From the NCBI RefSeq assembly GCF_964355755.1, contig NC_092673.1, positions 4,159,001 through 4,223,000 of the forward strand: a stretch of DNA of 64,000 nucleotides, read 5' to 3'. Shown in pieces: positions 48,073-61,550 of the stretch. Numbering within the stretch: the stretch's first letter is position 1; the number at the start of each line of letters is the position of its first letter. Both the position numbers and the translations under genes were made by a program. Below the pieces are notes generated by a model. The model was given only the letters and a program-made list of their open reading frames with translations, searched no databases and was not told where the DNA came from. The DNA is from Antedon mediterranea (taxonomy: Eukaryota; Echinodermata; Crinoidea; Comatulida; Antedonidae).

Positions 48073-50820
48073 CGTCACAATGTTTAAATGATACGCTCAG
48101 GGAAATATATTTATATTTTACTGAAAACGATATTGAATTTTTTAACTACAACCCGGTCGCCTACGAGTACACTCTATATTTTATCAAATTTAATAAGTAA
48201 TTAAGTATGAAAATAGAATTTAACAAACGTCAATATATCGAAATATTTTAAATAATTTATTGATCTAAAAATAGAAAATATTTAGTTTCTGTGAAACTAA
48301 AACAGTAGTAAACACAATGTGTACCATTATTGACGATGCTGGTTGAGAAATTTGTATTTATATTATTGTAAAATGTCAGAATATTTCTGAATACATGTAG
48401 CATATGTTGCAACTGATATGTATATTCTTTTATTCATATTGTATATTGTCAGTATATCTAAACGTGCAATGGTAAATTAAATATATAAGTAATTTTACTT
48501 TTTAATATTGTGGTCGTTTATAATGATCTACTTATTATTTGGATTGAACACATACAGTACATATATGGACATGATGATGTCTTATCACTACCATATTTGG
48601 GCATATCACACTGTTTTTGTCAAACTAGTTTGATAGTGTAGACAGGGCTAAAGCCTGTTTTGCTGTCGACGTTATTCGACGCTATATCGTCGTTGATCGT
48701 TAACAGTTCAACCATAGAGATATTAGTTCACTATAATATCTCTATGGTTCAACGACGATCGTTTGAAAACGATCAAGTTGAAATAATAACGATAGCGAGT
48801 ACCTTTCCTGTAAATCGTTAACATTTCAATGTTTACGTAGAAGATTACCGATTATTGTTAACGATAGCGTCGAATAACGTCGACAGGAAAACAGACTTTA
48901 GAAGAGATGTTAAACAGAGCCATATTTATGGCTCCGATGTTAAAATTGTTAGTGCGCCCTCTATATCGTCACACAGTCAATGTTCCTTTTTTATGCGATG
49001 AATTTGTCGAGGTTCAACTTGCATTCACAACAAATGACGATACATGCACTACACACAATAAGTTTTTTCAAATTTTATTACCTCTCAAATTGACAACTTC
49101 AGAAAGATAATTTAAATAGTAGTTCTTAACAGTAACATTAATAAAAAGATCAACAATCAAAGAAAGACAGGAATAATGGTAATGGCATATATATTACATA
49201 TACACACAGAAATAAAATACACAAATAAATACAAGAGTATTATACACCAAGAAAAAACGCAACATGTCTAATAAGACAAAAAAACATAGGTAAATAAAGA
49301 AGTGGATAAAAAAATAAGTAAGTACATTTAAGTACAACCAGGGAAGAGTAAAATTACAATTAAAAAATTATAATTTCACTCTTCCCTATTATAATGGAGA
49401 AATAAGTACAATTTTAGTACCAAATTAATGTTTTGTGGCAGTACAAACTCTATTCAACTAATATATCTATTCTAATACAAACACACCCAACAAATTCCAA
49501 ATTAATACCCCTTCCAGATGTTACCCATTCCTAACAATTCCCCTTCAAAATAATCCTCCATCTAGACTCCCTATTATTTTTCTCCGCTATCGAATAAAAA
49601 TTAAATGATTCTACAGTAAAAGATGACCTATCACATTAATTATCTTATATATTGCAATAAATTCAAACATGATTACATGATATATACTATATTTATTATT
49701 AAATATTACGTTAGAAATCTAAACATTTTTCTTTTACTGATTTATTGGTCAAGCATTTATAAAAATATTTCTAATAAATTAAATAATTGCATTCAATTTA
49801 CAATTTGAGAAGGGTTATGAATAATGATAAACTAGGGGTTTATACAGATTCAAGCATTTATTGATGAAGGGTAATTTTGTCTACTGTATAAAATAATGTA
49901 GAAAAAACCTAGGTAGAAATAATATATATTTAGACAGGACTATCACTTAGTATATTCACAATACAGACGTTGGTGACACGCCATACAAAACGGCTTTTTA
50001 ATCCGGCGGCCTAGATTGTAGGTGGCCAAGATGGATCTAACCCCTAATACACACAGTGCACAAACACAGAGAATAAAAACTCTTACAAATTTATCGCTTT
50101 TGGACAAACATAAAATAGCCTCATGACGGACTCATATTGGTATTAAAATAATCATAAGATTATATCTTAGATTCTAACTGGCATAGAAGCTATTCAATCT
50201 ATACCATGCTAAGTGTAATAAATACATACATAATTATTAATATATAATACAGTCAATTCATAATATACATATTTTTAACAGCATCGTATAGCACTGGTTT
50301 GTGGTCTTAGGTGATTTGGTCACTAGTTATTTACATGACGTTAAATGATACAAATAATATAACATGAGTTTAAAAAGAAATAAAATAAAATGGCCACTTT
50401 TTAAAGCAAGATCCAGCCATTGATCAATAATATGGAGTAATTAAAATTAAGAGTAATTTGTGTGCGTTTGCGAAGTTAACGGGATATTATTAGGAAACAA
50501 GCACAGATGCCTTTAGTTTACAAGGATATAATGCACAAACTATGATATATTAAAATTTAAAATGTTGGGCTGGACCTGGCATATTAAGTTTAAAAAAAAT
50601 TAAGTTTATTAAATTAAAAAACCCTAAATTGAAGATTACTTTCTAAGAAAACATGCAATTTAACTGCTTTGACATAAAATATAATTATTTCAACTTCATA
50701 AATTTAAATATAACCATTAAGAAAATTGATCATTCATATATTGTTCAGTTCCAAATTTACCAAATAGTGCATGTTTGAAAATTCATAAATAAGTTATCAA
50801 GTAGGTACAGAGTTCAAAGA
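48002..50820. other. Intergenic region and probable 3' UTRs
   Basis: Holds a left-truncated family A MITE (about 48556-48656; CTAGTTTGATAGTGTAGACA) and a TIR element (48648-48902, listed separately). A hairpin at 49341-49386 pairs GGGAAGAGT with ACTCTTCCC. The right part is presumably the ENTPD 3' UTR on the minus strand. No supportable gene. Confidence 0.5.
48648..48902. mobile_element. MITE with a nested palindrome
   Basis: Ends CTGTTTTGCTGTCGACGTTA and ACGTCGACAGGAAAACAGAC are inverted repeats, extended by TCGACGCTAT / ATAGCGTCGA. The palindrome ACCATAGAGATATTA ... TAATATCTCTATGGT at about 48711-48749 interrupts an inner inverted repeat. Confidence 0.65.
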
Positions 50821-53800
50821 TCAAAAGTCAAGGTTCACCGAGGTACTTTCACGTAAACCATCATATTGCTGTCCCTCTTCCGTCATGTAGTATGCCATTG
50901 TCGGCACTCTTTTAAGCGTTACACGTCCTCCGCCCATACCGCGTAATCGTCGGATAAAAAGGAGTATCGCAGTGAACACGATGATAAAGCAAAGTATAAG
51001 TAGATATTCGTATGAAATTACTGAAACAGGGATCCAAGGCGGTTGGTAATTTTTTTGGAATGAACCTTGTTGGATTTCTCTGAAATTTAAAAAAAAAAAA
51101 AATCCTGAAAATATTTATTTATTAACTCCCTGGTAATGGCAAAGTGCATTAACAGTACTATAGCCCTATCCTACAATAGCCTACACAATGCAATCTGGGT
51201 TTTCTAGACATGCACAGATGATTGTAAAGTTCCTGTTTTTCAGTCTCTAAATATGTTCTTTGTAAAAAATCTTATGTGTTAGACATACATGTTGACTATA
51301 TTTAAAGGTTTAACAAACAGGTGATAATAATATTAATAATAACTTTAAAATGAAAAACTTTTTTTTATAAAGCATGAATTTCAATTATCTCATTAAGGCA
51401 TACAGTATATATAATTAATAACAATATGGTTTCTTGAAGGCAGATTGCACATCAAGAAACCAAACCAAGGATCCCTAACAAGTGCAACTAAAACGACACA
51501 AGATAGGAGGATCTGGCAAGAGGTCGTGAAACAGAAGCCATCACAAGTCTCCCAGACGGTGTGGACAGCTTAGGTCAAGGTCAGGGGCCAAGTCTCCGAG
51601 TGTTATATCTATCTACCTGATGTGATAGTGCCAGCAACATACCTTTCCAAATCATCCGGATAAACCCTTGCTAAACTTCCACCAGTACTCCTTCCATTCC
51701 CCCCCCCCCCCCATTGGTTTATTTTTTAAATGTTAATGTATCTCATTGGCTATTGCTAAATTTCATTCATGCATTGTTTAAAAAACGTTGTAATAGTAGT
51801 TTGATGTCCATGTACATTAGATATGTATTCGTCATTCGCTACAGTACATAATAAAGAGCTTTTTGCGACGAAATAGGACATACGTAATTTTTCCAAGTTT
51901 CAGCGCTGTAAAACTGATTTTGATTTTTACACGATGACCATAAAACCAAAAATGGTTAAATTGTGCATGTCTGTGATAACAGAATCCGAGGTAATCACCT
52001 GGAACAAGACTCAAGCAAATACAAGCATGGTACGGTGACAACATCTTCTAAACTAAGCATACGCGAATAGTGATGTTGCAAAATTGAAATCTTATCGTAT
52101 ACTGTATACAACAGGGATTGCTTATGACCGCAAAGATAAACATCTTTTACATGTTGATAATGATTCTTTCTCATTTCTTGAATCATATATCAAGTAATTT
52201 AATATTTTTAGTGACATAGAACCTTCATAAAATCTAGTGTGAAATAGATAATAAATTTATAAATAAAATAATTTACATAATGTATTTACGCTGGTAAAAC
52301 GAAGCACTACTAACCTGAGAGGTAAAAACCTTGTTCTATATAAAATTGCACCTAACGTCCACTGCACTTCTTTATCGTGAATAAGACTTGCTGTACGCAA
52401 ATATTTATATTCTTTAGGAAACTTAAAACCACTATGCAATACTGCCATCATCCATGCCGATTTAAAACATTGATCACTAAAAAATACAATTAAAATATAT
52501 ACATAAATTCTGAATCCCAAGTAAGAAAAATAGTGTTTTAAAAAGATTCAATAAATAATGTTTATTAATACACTGAATACAGTACGTTAAATTGTTGAAG
52601 TGGGGAAAATGTTGGAAATGAATTAAAAATGAACGTGTTATTTACAATTATTCATCATACTATCACACTACATGAGGGAAATATACATTGTCTATTCTAC
52701 AATTCATTCATAACTATCTATAATATCATCAATTAAACTAAACATAATTTAATTGCAGATACGGATGTGTTTTATGATGCCATGAAACTAGTTTCAAAAG
52801 CAGTCATTAAAATCAAAATAATTTGTAATATTAGACACATATAGAGTAAGTCTTGTTTGTTGTTGAATAACTTATTAATAGCATTAACAAGTAAATATAC
52901 AATAGACAAACGATAGCAGTATTATTATTATACGACTGCGAATTGATACGAAACAAATTTTATTGTTCAGGAGGGTTTTTAGAGGGATGTTTATTTGAGG
53001 GAGGCGTTTATTTTTTTGGGTGTAATATGGTAACACGTATATATATATATATGAAAAATGCAACACAATTAATATATAAATGTTATCAAAATTTTATCAA
53101 AATGCTTTGTAAATTGTAGATTAAATTCTACTACAAATAGAAATGTATTGTAATATAATATTGTGTATATTATGCGTGTGGCGGGGCATTTATTCGAGGA
53201 AATAAATAAACGCCCTGGGTGTTTATTCCAGGGGGCGCGTTTATTCCAAATTATGTTCTATGGGAGGCGTTTATACAAGGGAGGCGTTTATACAAGGGAG
53301 GCGTTTATTCAAAGCGGGGTGTTTATTTAAATAAATATGGTATCTATCTATAATTACAGTTCCAATCAATTTTAAAAACCTACCGTAACCTAAATTCATC
53401 TGCTTTAGTATAAAGGCCTTTTCTTCTATGCTCTTCTATTAAAGACCATTTTGTTGCACAATATTCCTACAAGAGAAAACATAACATTACTGTATTACGA
53501 TACATAAAAACACAGAATTAAAACGAACGTCACGATAAAGACTACACATAGGCGGCTCAAGAAATATCCTGGCCCTGATAAATATAAATCAATAAAAAAA
53601 ATTTAGAACAACCAGAAAAATGTTTCAACGTTTGCACATGCTAAAAATTTTGAAACACTGATGACGCCAACGCAACACAAATAGATGTGCAAGCAGGTGC
53701 AGATTTGGTTTCATAAGTCTGTAAAATGAACAAAAACAAACATTAAACAAACTTACAGATGCTGCTTTACGATAAACGTTGTAAGAATAAGGTCCTCCAA

Positions 53801-56800
53801 TTCGCAAAACATCCTCCATACAATACCAGTACTCGGAAAAGCCATAGAACTCACTATTTGCAAAGTTAATATTTGGCTGGAATACTCCATTTACAGAGCA
53901 GGGTTGTTTTTGACAAGGGACAGTCTTATTCAGAAGTGGTTGAATAACTTGGTGACATGTACTGAAGTCACCCGTTCCTTCTAGGTGGTATTTTGTGTTT
54001 TTAAAATTAATACTGGTCTGCATTTCAACAGGCAGGCATGGGTCGAGTATTGGTGACACAGGACTTAGGCCTAGAGAGGTCAAAGAACTGCAAATAAAAA
54101 AAAACAAATTTATAAATCTATTGTACTTGATTAATTTTAACATGGCTGAACATTTATTTGCAACGACCGACGACCAAACCACGTAATGTCAGATCGTTGT
54201 TCGCATGCAGAAAAATATTTGGATGCGTGTCCTCGCTCCTCAACTTGGCACAGTTTTGATGGGTTCTAGGTCCAGGGCGCGATATTTTTTTACGCTCAAC
54301 GAAACTGCCAGCTAGCCAGAATACCGTTTTCTGATTGGATGTTGATGTCACGTGAGATGTTTAAATCACTCACTCATGCAGTTCGCCTCAGTAGGTAATT
54401 CCTCCTCGCACTCTCCGACCGGTTGCGACTCGCACTGCTCTTTAGGCTAGCAATTACGTGTTGTAGGAATGGTACATTTCAACTACTAGCTCCTTGCACA
54501 ACAGACAGAGGCTTACAATTTCCCGCATTTTTATCGTGTCGCCATCGTTGAAATGTTTTTTCGTAATATTTATTGCTCTTTTCTATGTACAATGTTTGAG
54601 ATAAAATAATTATAAATAAGAGCAATTATCGTTGTGGATAATACCGAAACGTGGATAATAAAGAAATCACGCATTGGCGATAAAACGTTGGTCTGGATGG
54701 TGTAAATTTGTTTTTGTTTATGGTCCAACATCATTTGTTGAAAATTTTAAAAAAATGATAATAAATAATCACAAACACTATTTCCCTGTGACTTATAAAT
54801 ATATATTTAGATGAGTTGTTGCTTGTAATTCTGCCACAAAGGAATTGAGCCTTTTTTGTCAGTATATAAAAGGATGACAAAAGTGTATTTTGACCGTGCC
54901 AGCCCGATGTTCCAAGAAACTCTTCACAAGTTTCCGCTTTTTGGGTTTAGCCGCTCTTATTTATAATTATTTTATCTCAAACATTGTAGGCCTACATAGA
55001 AAAGAGCAATAAATGTTACGAAAAAATTTCAACGATGGCGACACGATAAAAATGCGGGAAATTGTAAGCCTCTGGTTGTCTCCTCTGGCTGTCTGTTGTG
55101 CAAAGAGCTAGTAGTTGTTTCAGGCAGCGTGCTCTCAGGCAGCGAGCCATTGAAATGTACGATTCCTACAACACGTAAATTGCTAGCCTAGAGCAGTGCG
55201 AGTCGCAACCGGTCGAAGATTGCGAGAGGGGGAATTACCTACTCTGAGGCGAACTGCATGCGTGAGTGATTTGAACATCTCACGTGACATCAACATCCAA
55301 TCAGAAAACAGTATTCTGGCTAGCTGGCAGTTTCGTTGAGCGTAAAAAAATATCGCGTCCAGGGCGACGACTGACGACACATTGATTGACTAGGTTGGTT
55401 GTCGGTCGTCACAAATTGATAGCTCTCAAATACCATGTGAAAACGTCAGATCACCAAATTGCTAGACTATATTGTGTTGGTGCTTCCAACATACATACCT
55501 TCTATTACTAGACAGCATGGATTTAATTAGCATATTTTCATAACGTGATCTTGCAGCATTACTTCCAAAGCCAAGGAAAGTAGTGACGTACACTCTGTAG
55601 TTATGCTCAGCTTCATGAGTATCACAACCTAAACTAAACTCTGCTAGTAGAGATTTGGCATCCTCCTCCTACAATGCAAATATAACAACATAGATGTAAT
55701 GTATGTATGTATGTATTTTAAATTATTATTTTTTTTCCACTAATGCAGTTTTGCATAGCATACACAAATGTGCTTTGTTAAGGCACGTGCTGTTTGAATA
55801 AATTATATTTAAAACTAGATTTAATTCGTCACTATGACGAATTATAGGTTATATGCATTGATTTAAATAAAGATAATTGATTTTTAAAAGATATATTGAT
55901 TGATTGATTTTCTCAGAATCTTTAATTATTTATAATATATGATAGGACCTTGCTAACGCGAACACCATAGCCGGTATCACAATCCGATCAAAGATCCATA
56001 TGCGTATAATGTCATAAACCACATTTGTTGTTACATAATAATAAAGACATAAGTTACTTTTTATCTAGATTTCATTATAAATCATGTGTATAATCTATAC
56101 ACAAAGAAATAAATTTGAACAAACAATACGGATAATAAAAAAAAAATCTTATTTCGTTTCCCAAGGTGAGACTCGATCTCGGTACCTTGAATGCCATAGA
56201 CACGAGCACAGACCATCGAGCCATACACAACTGACTAAAAGTTGTAGAAAAATTCCTCCGTGTATTTACTATGCAGTAACCACTTTGGTGCAAATAGATT
56301 ATTACATACCGCAATGAATTATAATTTTTTACTATGATGACATCTTTAAAAATGTAAAAAAATGATGCACTGTCAAACTATATACTTTTAACTTTAATAT
56401 ATGAACTTCTTAAGAAAGAAAGTTAATGTTAAGTTTGTTATTTCGGCCTAAGAAAATGTCATAATTTGTCTGATTGTCAAAATTATTTTTTTTAAATTTA
56501 ATATGCAATTAATGAAGACTTAATCAACTTTTGTTCTCTTAATTTGATAATAAATCATACATATGATACATACACTTCAAGAAAATGAAATAAAAAATAG
56601 GTGTTCCCCAGCATTCTGACGATATCTATTAATTAAAAAAATTAGCATATTTTCACCATTTTGTTAACTTATACGTGCGTAGCCTGTCACTTTTGACGTG
56701 CTCGTATAACGCAATTTCGAGTTGAAAAGTGAATCACATATGATGATATTATTAAAGAAAGACTGTAAAACAGAAATCAGGCAAAAAGAGTGCGCATTAA

Positions 56801-59800
56801 CGTTTAACGCGCAGTGCGCGTGCAAAAATCAGCGCACTCATGGCAATTTTTTAAACGCCTAAAATTGCCTGAAACGTACTCTAATTTCATCGAAAATAAA
56901 TTTTAACAATTTTGAACATTTTAAGCGCGCGTACCCAAGCGTTATATGCGCTACGCACGTAATTGTATTGCCATATGATGAAATATGACCTGAAATTTAT
57001 GAGTACCAAATTTTGTTTAATTGTGATTCATGCTTGTGAAGATATGAATACAAACGTGATTTCGTTAAATCGCGCGTAGATTGATTGATTGATTGCGCAC
57101 CGTGAAAACATAACCACATCGATTCCTGGTCATAAGGAATATACTCTGAAAAATTGACTTAGCTAGATGAAACTGATGCCAAGATTCACGGACAAAATAG
57201 TGCTAAGGAAAGAATAAATAAATAAATAAATAAATAAATAAAGATCCTGACAGAATCAAGAGGTTATATGCATTAATGCATATAACCTAATTACAAATTT
57301 TAACAGAAAAATATGAAATCATATTACAGCCAAAAACTTAATACTGAAATAAGGATCTACTGATAAAAATGGCAGTAGAGACAAAAATTGACGGATGTTG
57401 TTTATAACTAGCTAGTCTGTTAGGCCTACATTTCTTTATAAATAGTAGCCTAACTATTACAACAACTAAAGCCAAAGTCTAGTCATGTCCTGGGACCACA
57501 CTCTATTAGTCACCACGGATTGACTTTTTTCATCTTCGACTTTTGGGACCAGGAATGCTAGTAGACCAAACCCAGTACCGTTTTGATTCCGATAATTCAG
57601 GAAATTTCCTCATGACATAATGATTCCTCAAGTTATTATTGTGTCCATTTACATTGCATGCTAGTATACTTTAAGAGGTGCCACTAGCTGGCGTTTTGAT
57701 TTTTATTTGTAAAAATGATACCCCATGTCCACCAATTTATTTTACAAATATTTAGCCAAATCATCACGATCTACAACCTAGACCAATTTCTAAATGTGCA
57801 AACATTATTGCATTGTTAGTAATATACTACCATAGCTTTCTGAACATGCAAATTGTGAATAATCACCCACATATTAGTATACATTGTATCAGAAAGCACT
57901 ATTCAAAATAGAGGTAATTTCCAGAGTACATAATAATGTTAGTGTCCAAGAAATATATAAAAATACCTAGAGTTAATATTTTAAAAAGATGAGTATATTG
58001 TTTGTAATTACAAAGTGAACAGAAGTTTTAATAGCTAAGATAAATTTCTCAATTGCCATCCTTCTGAATTGGGAGAAATATGTTAAGCTCTGTCTACACT
58101 ATCAAACTAGTTTGACAAAAACAGTGTGATGTGCCCAAATATGGTAGTGATATGCTTGATTATGGTAGTGATATGACATCATCATGTCCATATATGGGCA
58201 TATTACATTTTTTTGTCACATAAAGTTTGATAGTGTAGGCAGAGCTTAAGTAATGAATTGCAAGCAAATGATTAGAAAGTTAGAATTACTAAAATACTCA
58301 CTCATTCTAGCATACTAATGCATAGAGATATAGATAGTAGTGCAAAATATTAAAATAATTCATCTGTTTAGAAATCTGGGGCAATGGGGAATCTTTAATG
58401 TAGGTAGGTGGTGTAACAGTGAAATGGGTGATATATTAAGCTAGTTAGCATATCCCTTCTACCTAGCAAAATGCAATAATTCTGTGTTGGGAGAAGAAAT
58501 GATAGCATATAACCGGATGGTTTTGTAATTACAATGATATTGTATTCTACAGTGATAACCATCTCTAAGCACAATAAACTAGTTATCCCTCGCAAAGGTC
58601 CTTCATGTATAGCCGACATCATACATATTTCTGATTTAAAAACAGATAATTTATTTTGAAAAAATACCAGTACTTGATAAACACCTTGACATTAGATGGG
58701 TCAAATCTTACAATGTACGGGACTTCAAAAGCAATTTGAGCCGACCCGCCTCCCATGTCTAGGATTCCCACGGTACGCTTTCGTTGCATGTGGTCGGTGT
58801 CACCATTAATTGCTGGCATCTCAACATCAACAATAGCGTCATCTATAAAGAATCCAGAAAGTTAATTTTTATTTATTATAAATAAATAAATTTTGGTTGT
58901 ACTGTACAATCATTTAAGACTTATTTAAGATTCACAGATAAAATTTTATGAAAAATAAAAAAATGTAGAATTCCAGTTAATTGTAAACTTACCGTCATCA
59001 GCATGGTCAAACCTTCCAAGTACGTAATTTATTCCAATCCAAGCATACACGCCCTCTTGCTTTCCCGAGATCACCTCAAAATGGGTGTCCGAGAACAAGA
59101 AATCAAAATCTTTAGGAACGTCATGAATTAAATCTTCTAGAATTGCTTTCTGTTGACTAAAATTATAAAACAAAGGATTCAAATAGGATAAAACTTACTC
59201 CAAATAGAATCTTTCATTCTTTATTGGATCACTGTCATTAATGAAAATAATTCCACGGGCAGATAATAATAACTATCAGAAGTATGCTAATGAGGTTCAT
59301 GATAAAAAAAAAATAGCTATATATATGAAGTGAGGAATTATTGTCATAAATTGGTAACATTTCTGATAAAAATCTTTCATTATTTGGTCTGGATCTGGTA
59401 GCTACTGTATAAACGACATCATATATGCTATCAGTATCACATACAGGTGTAATCATCCTATAGTTTTTTAAACATAATCAGTATTTTGTTTTATTACTGT
59501 AGTATCTTACAATACTATCAGTCTGTATATTCTGACAGGGAAGAATTTCATTTTAAAATTTTGTTTAGCAATATTGCTATAAACTGAAACATAGTTTTGC
59601 ATTGTATTTTTTGCTACACAATTTTAGAAATGTGTGGGAATAAGGTCGTTTTGTATAGCTTTTTGCTATGGTACACTGGTGAAATTATTCCCTGACTGAT
59701 GTGTTGAATGTGAAATGAATTTTAAATTTTACAAGGTTGAGACACTATTTCTTCTCGATTGATCGGAGTTAAATTGCAATCTATTGGAGTTACTGTACAT

Positions 59801-61550
59801 TGCAGTTCAGTTCGATCGGTGTTCAGATTTGATTTTAATCAATTAATTTTGTTCTATACTCTAGTACATGTGAACACGGTTTTAAGCCATGTTTACACTT
59901 TCAAACCAAAATGTGATGTGTGCATATATGGACATGATGATGTCATATCACTACCATATTTGAGCTTACCGCTACCATATTTGGGCACACTTTTTTTGTC
60001 AAACTAGTTTGATCGTGTAGAGAGTTTTAGACTTGCCTTTCAGGGAGCATCCTCATTCCCGCCGTAGCCAGTATGTATAGTGGCGTTTCTGCATGTTTAT
60101 TCTTTGGAATGTGAGATCCAGCAAACTTTAGCAATGGTTTTATATATTCACTAGCATCCTCTGGGTTTTCACTAAAAGTCGATAAACCTGGGGGAAAATA
60201 GAATAGCAGAAATGCATGAATACAGCACAAATTAATAACACAAAACAAATATTGATATAAAGTTTGCAGTGTGAAAGCCGAGTTAAGTACTTGGCAAAAT
60301 ATATCAGCAAAAACATTATTCAGAGAGAGAGAGGGCTTACTACTTGATATTTTGTAAATGGGTAAATAATCTGTTACCTGCAGCCTACTTGGCTGAATTG
60401 CAGTATCTTTTAATAAATTAAAAGGCTTCATTACGACCCTGACTTCTTGATTAATGCTGGTAGCCCAAAAGCAGTAATTAATAATGAATTATCATCTATA
60501 GTTTGTCTTGTGCTTATCTGTAAATAATTAATTACACCATTTTCTTACCAGGCTTAATCTTTTTAACAACTGGATTCCTATATTTATCTCTCATCTGTTG
60601 AATTTGTAATAATTTATTATGTTTGCCGTCGTGACGCGGCCAGAAATATACAAAAACTCTCGTCCCGCTGCTTCCGGCATCTAGCACAATACCAAAGTAC
60701 AAATTTGGATTGTTTATATCAGTAGCACCATATTGTTCGTATTTCTTTACATATTTTGCATAGGAAGCGTCTTGCTCTACCTTTCGAGTCTCATGATAGA
60801 TGATGATGGTTGACGATAAAAGTAAAACAACGATAATAAACTTGACAATTGTAGGATAACAGTACTTTGTGTATCGCAAACTTAGATGCCATATTGCTGG
60901 GATTTTGCAACAGCTTAAAATCCTATAAGAAAATAAACAATTGATTAATAATGCAATAATAATTTATTAACTTAAACAGAATAAAATGTTATAAATATAT
61001 ACAATAAAACGATTTAGGCCCACTTAGGCCTATGGTTTTATATTAAGAAGACAGACGATAAAATAAACAGCAAAAACTTGAAGCTGCATTGATTGGTATT
61101 GAGTTGAGCTAACGTTGCCGAGGAGTGAAAACCTTTTTATGCTTAGTCGCGCCTACTTAAGTTTCGTTTTATTAATATTATTTTATGTTCAATTTGATAT
61201 TGCGCAAGGAAATGTTTGCACGATTATTTTGTGCCCGGGCCAAGATTTCCTTGCTAAAATGGTTCATATTGCGCATAACACATGCATGATAGTAATGTCC
61301 CTGGCACACCAGTATGCACATTCAGTTTCTGCTGTTACTTTCTAGTATATTCTACTAGCTAGGCTTAGTATATTCGTAATACAAAAATTGAGTAGTGTAG
61401 GCAAACCATCATACCGCCCCCTACATTGAACCTGCCCAGTGACGTGTGATTGTGTATTCTTTCTTTCTTTCCTAGCCTAGCTAGGAGGCCTAGAAAAAAG
61501 GTTCAATATAACATGCGTAAATTCTCTAAAATCATTACTTACCAAGCCAT
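50821..61550 (-). CDS. ENTPD4: Ectonucleoside triphosphate diphosphohydrolase 4/7-like (Golgi/lysosomal apyrase)
   Basis: GDA1/CD39 enzyme that hydrolyses nucleoside di-/triphosphates (UDP in the Golgi lumen for ENTPD4). Minus-strand exons: 61543-61550, 60549-60922, 60037-60187, 58993-59156, 58685-58842, 55499-55668, 53757-54087, 53384-53466, 52315-52476, 50821-51079; phases agree, giving 619 aa (human ENTPD4 616, ENTPD7 604). N-terminal transmembrane segment about 28-45 and C-terminal about 557-576 give the two-anchor topology. ACR1 LDAGSSGTR (83-91), ACR2 ATAGMR (168-173), ACR3 SGKQEGVYAWIGIN (208-221; E212 the expected catalytic base) and ACR4 ILDMGGGSAQIAF (259-271); later TFLGFGSNAA, LDPCLP, EGTGDFS and SEFYGFSE are conserved. 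ENTPD4 and ENTPD7 cannot be separated confidently. Intron 3 is GC-AG; the donor after 58685 (GTGTTT) is weak but fixed by homology. Confidence 0.95.
51080..53383. other. ENTPD introns 8-9 with repeats
   Basis: Around exon 52315-52476. 51440-51650 is a higher-GC unclassified repeat-like block, 51703-51712 a C homopolymer, and about 52975-53340 contains degenerate repeats of GGGAGGCGTTTAT in both spaced and tandem form. Confidence 0.45.
54160..55410. mobile_element. Foldback element with about 450-base inverted arms
   Basis: The left arm (54160-54625) and right arm (54950-55410) are long inverted copies. Outer ends are CGACCGACGACCAAACC and GGTTGGTTGTCGGTCGTC. Shared internal blocks include CACGTGAGATGTTTAAATCA, AGTGCGAGTCGCAACCGGTC and ATGGCGACACGATAAAAATG, appearing in opposite sense. 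The spacer is about 325 bases. The right arm holds a small extra segment near 55120-55145. It lies in the ENTPD intron between exons 55499-55668 and 53757-54087. Confidence 0.85.
55845..57289. mobile_element. Possible 1.4-kb inverted-end element
   Basis: TAGGTTATATGCATT at the left is inverted at the right (AATGCATATAACCTA), where it forms a perfect 28-base palindrome (57261-57288). An AAAT microsatellite (57211-57243) precedes the right end. A degenerate tRNA-like sequence lies on the minus strand at about 56163-56232 (B-box-like GATCGAGTC). No coding capacity seen. Confidence 0.35.
58083..58250. mobile_element. MITE family A, best-preserved copy
   Basis: Perfectly inverted TTAAGCTCTG and CAGAGCTTAA ends; 168 bases. 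TTAA at both borders could be the target duplication (piggyBac-like), but other copies do not all agree. Intronic in ENTPD. Confidence 0.85.
59883..60030. mobile_element. MITE family A, copy abutting the ENTPD GC donor
   Basis: Left TAAGCCATGTTTACACTTTC, right CTAGTTTGATCGTGTAGAGA. It ends directly next to the GCAAGT donor of ENTPD exon 60037-60187 (minus strand). Confidence 0.75.
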
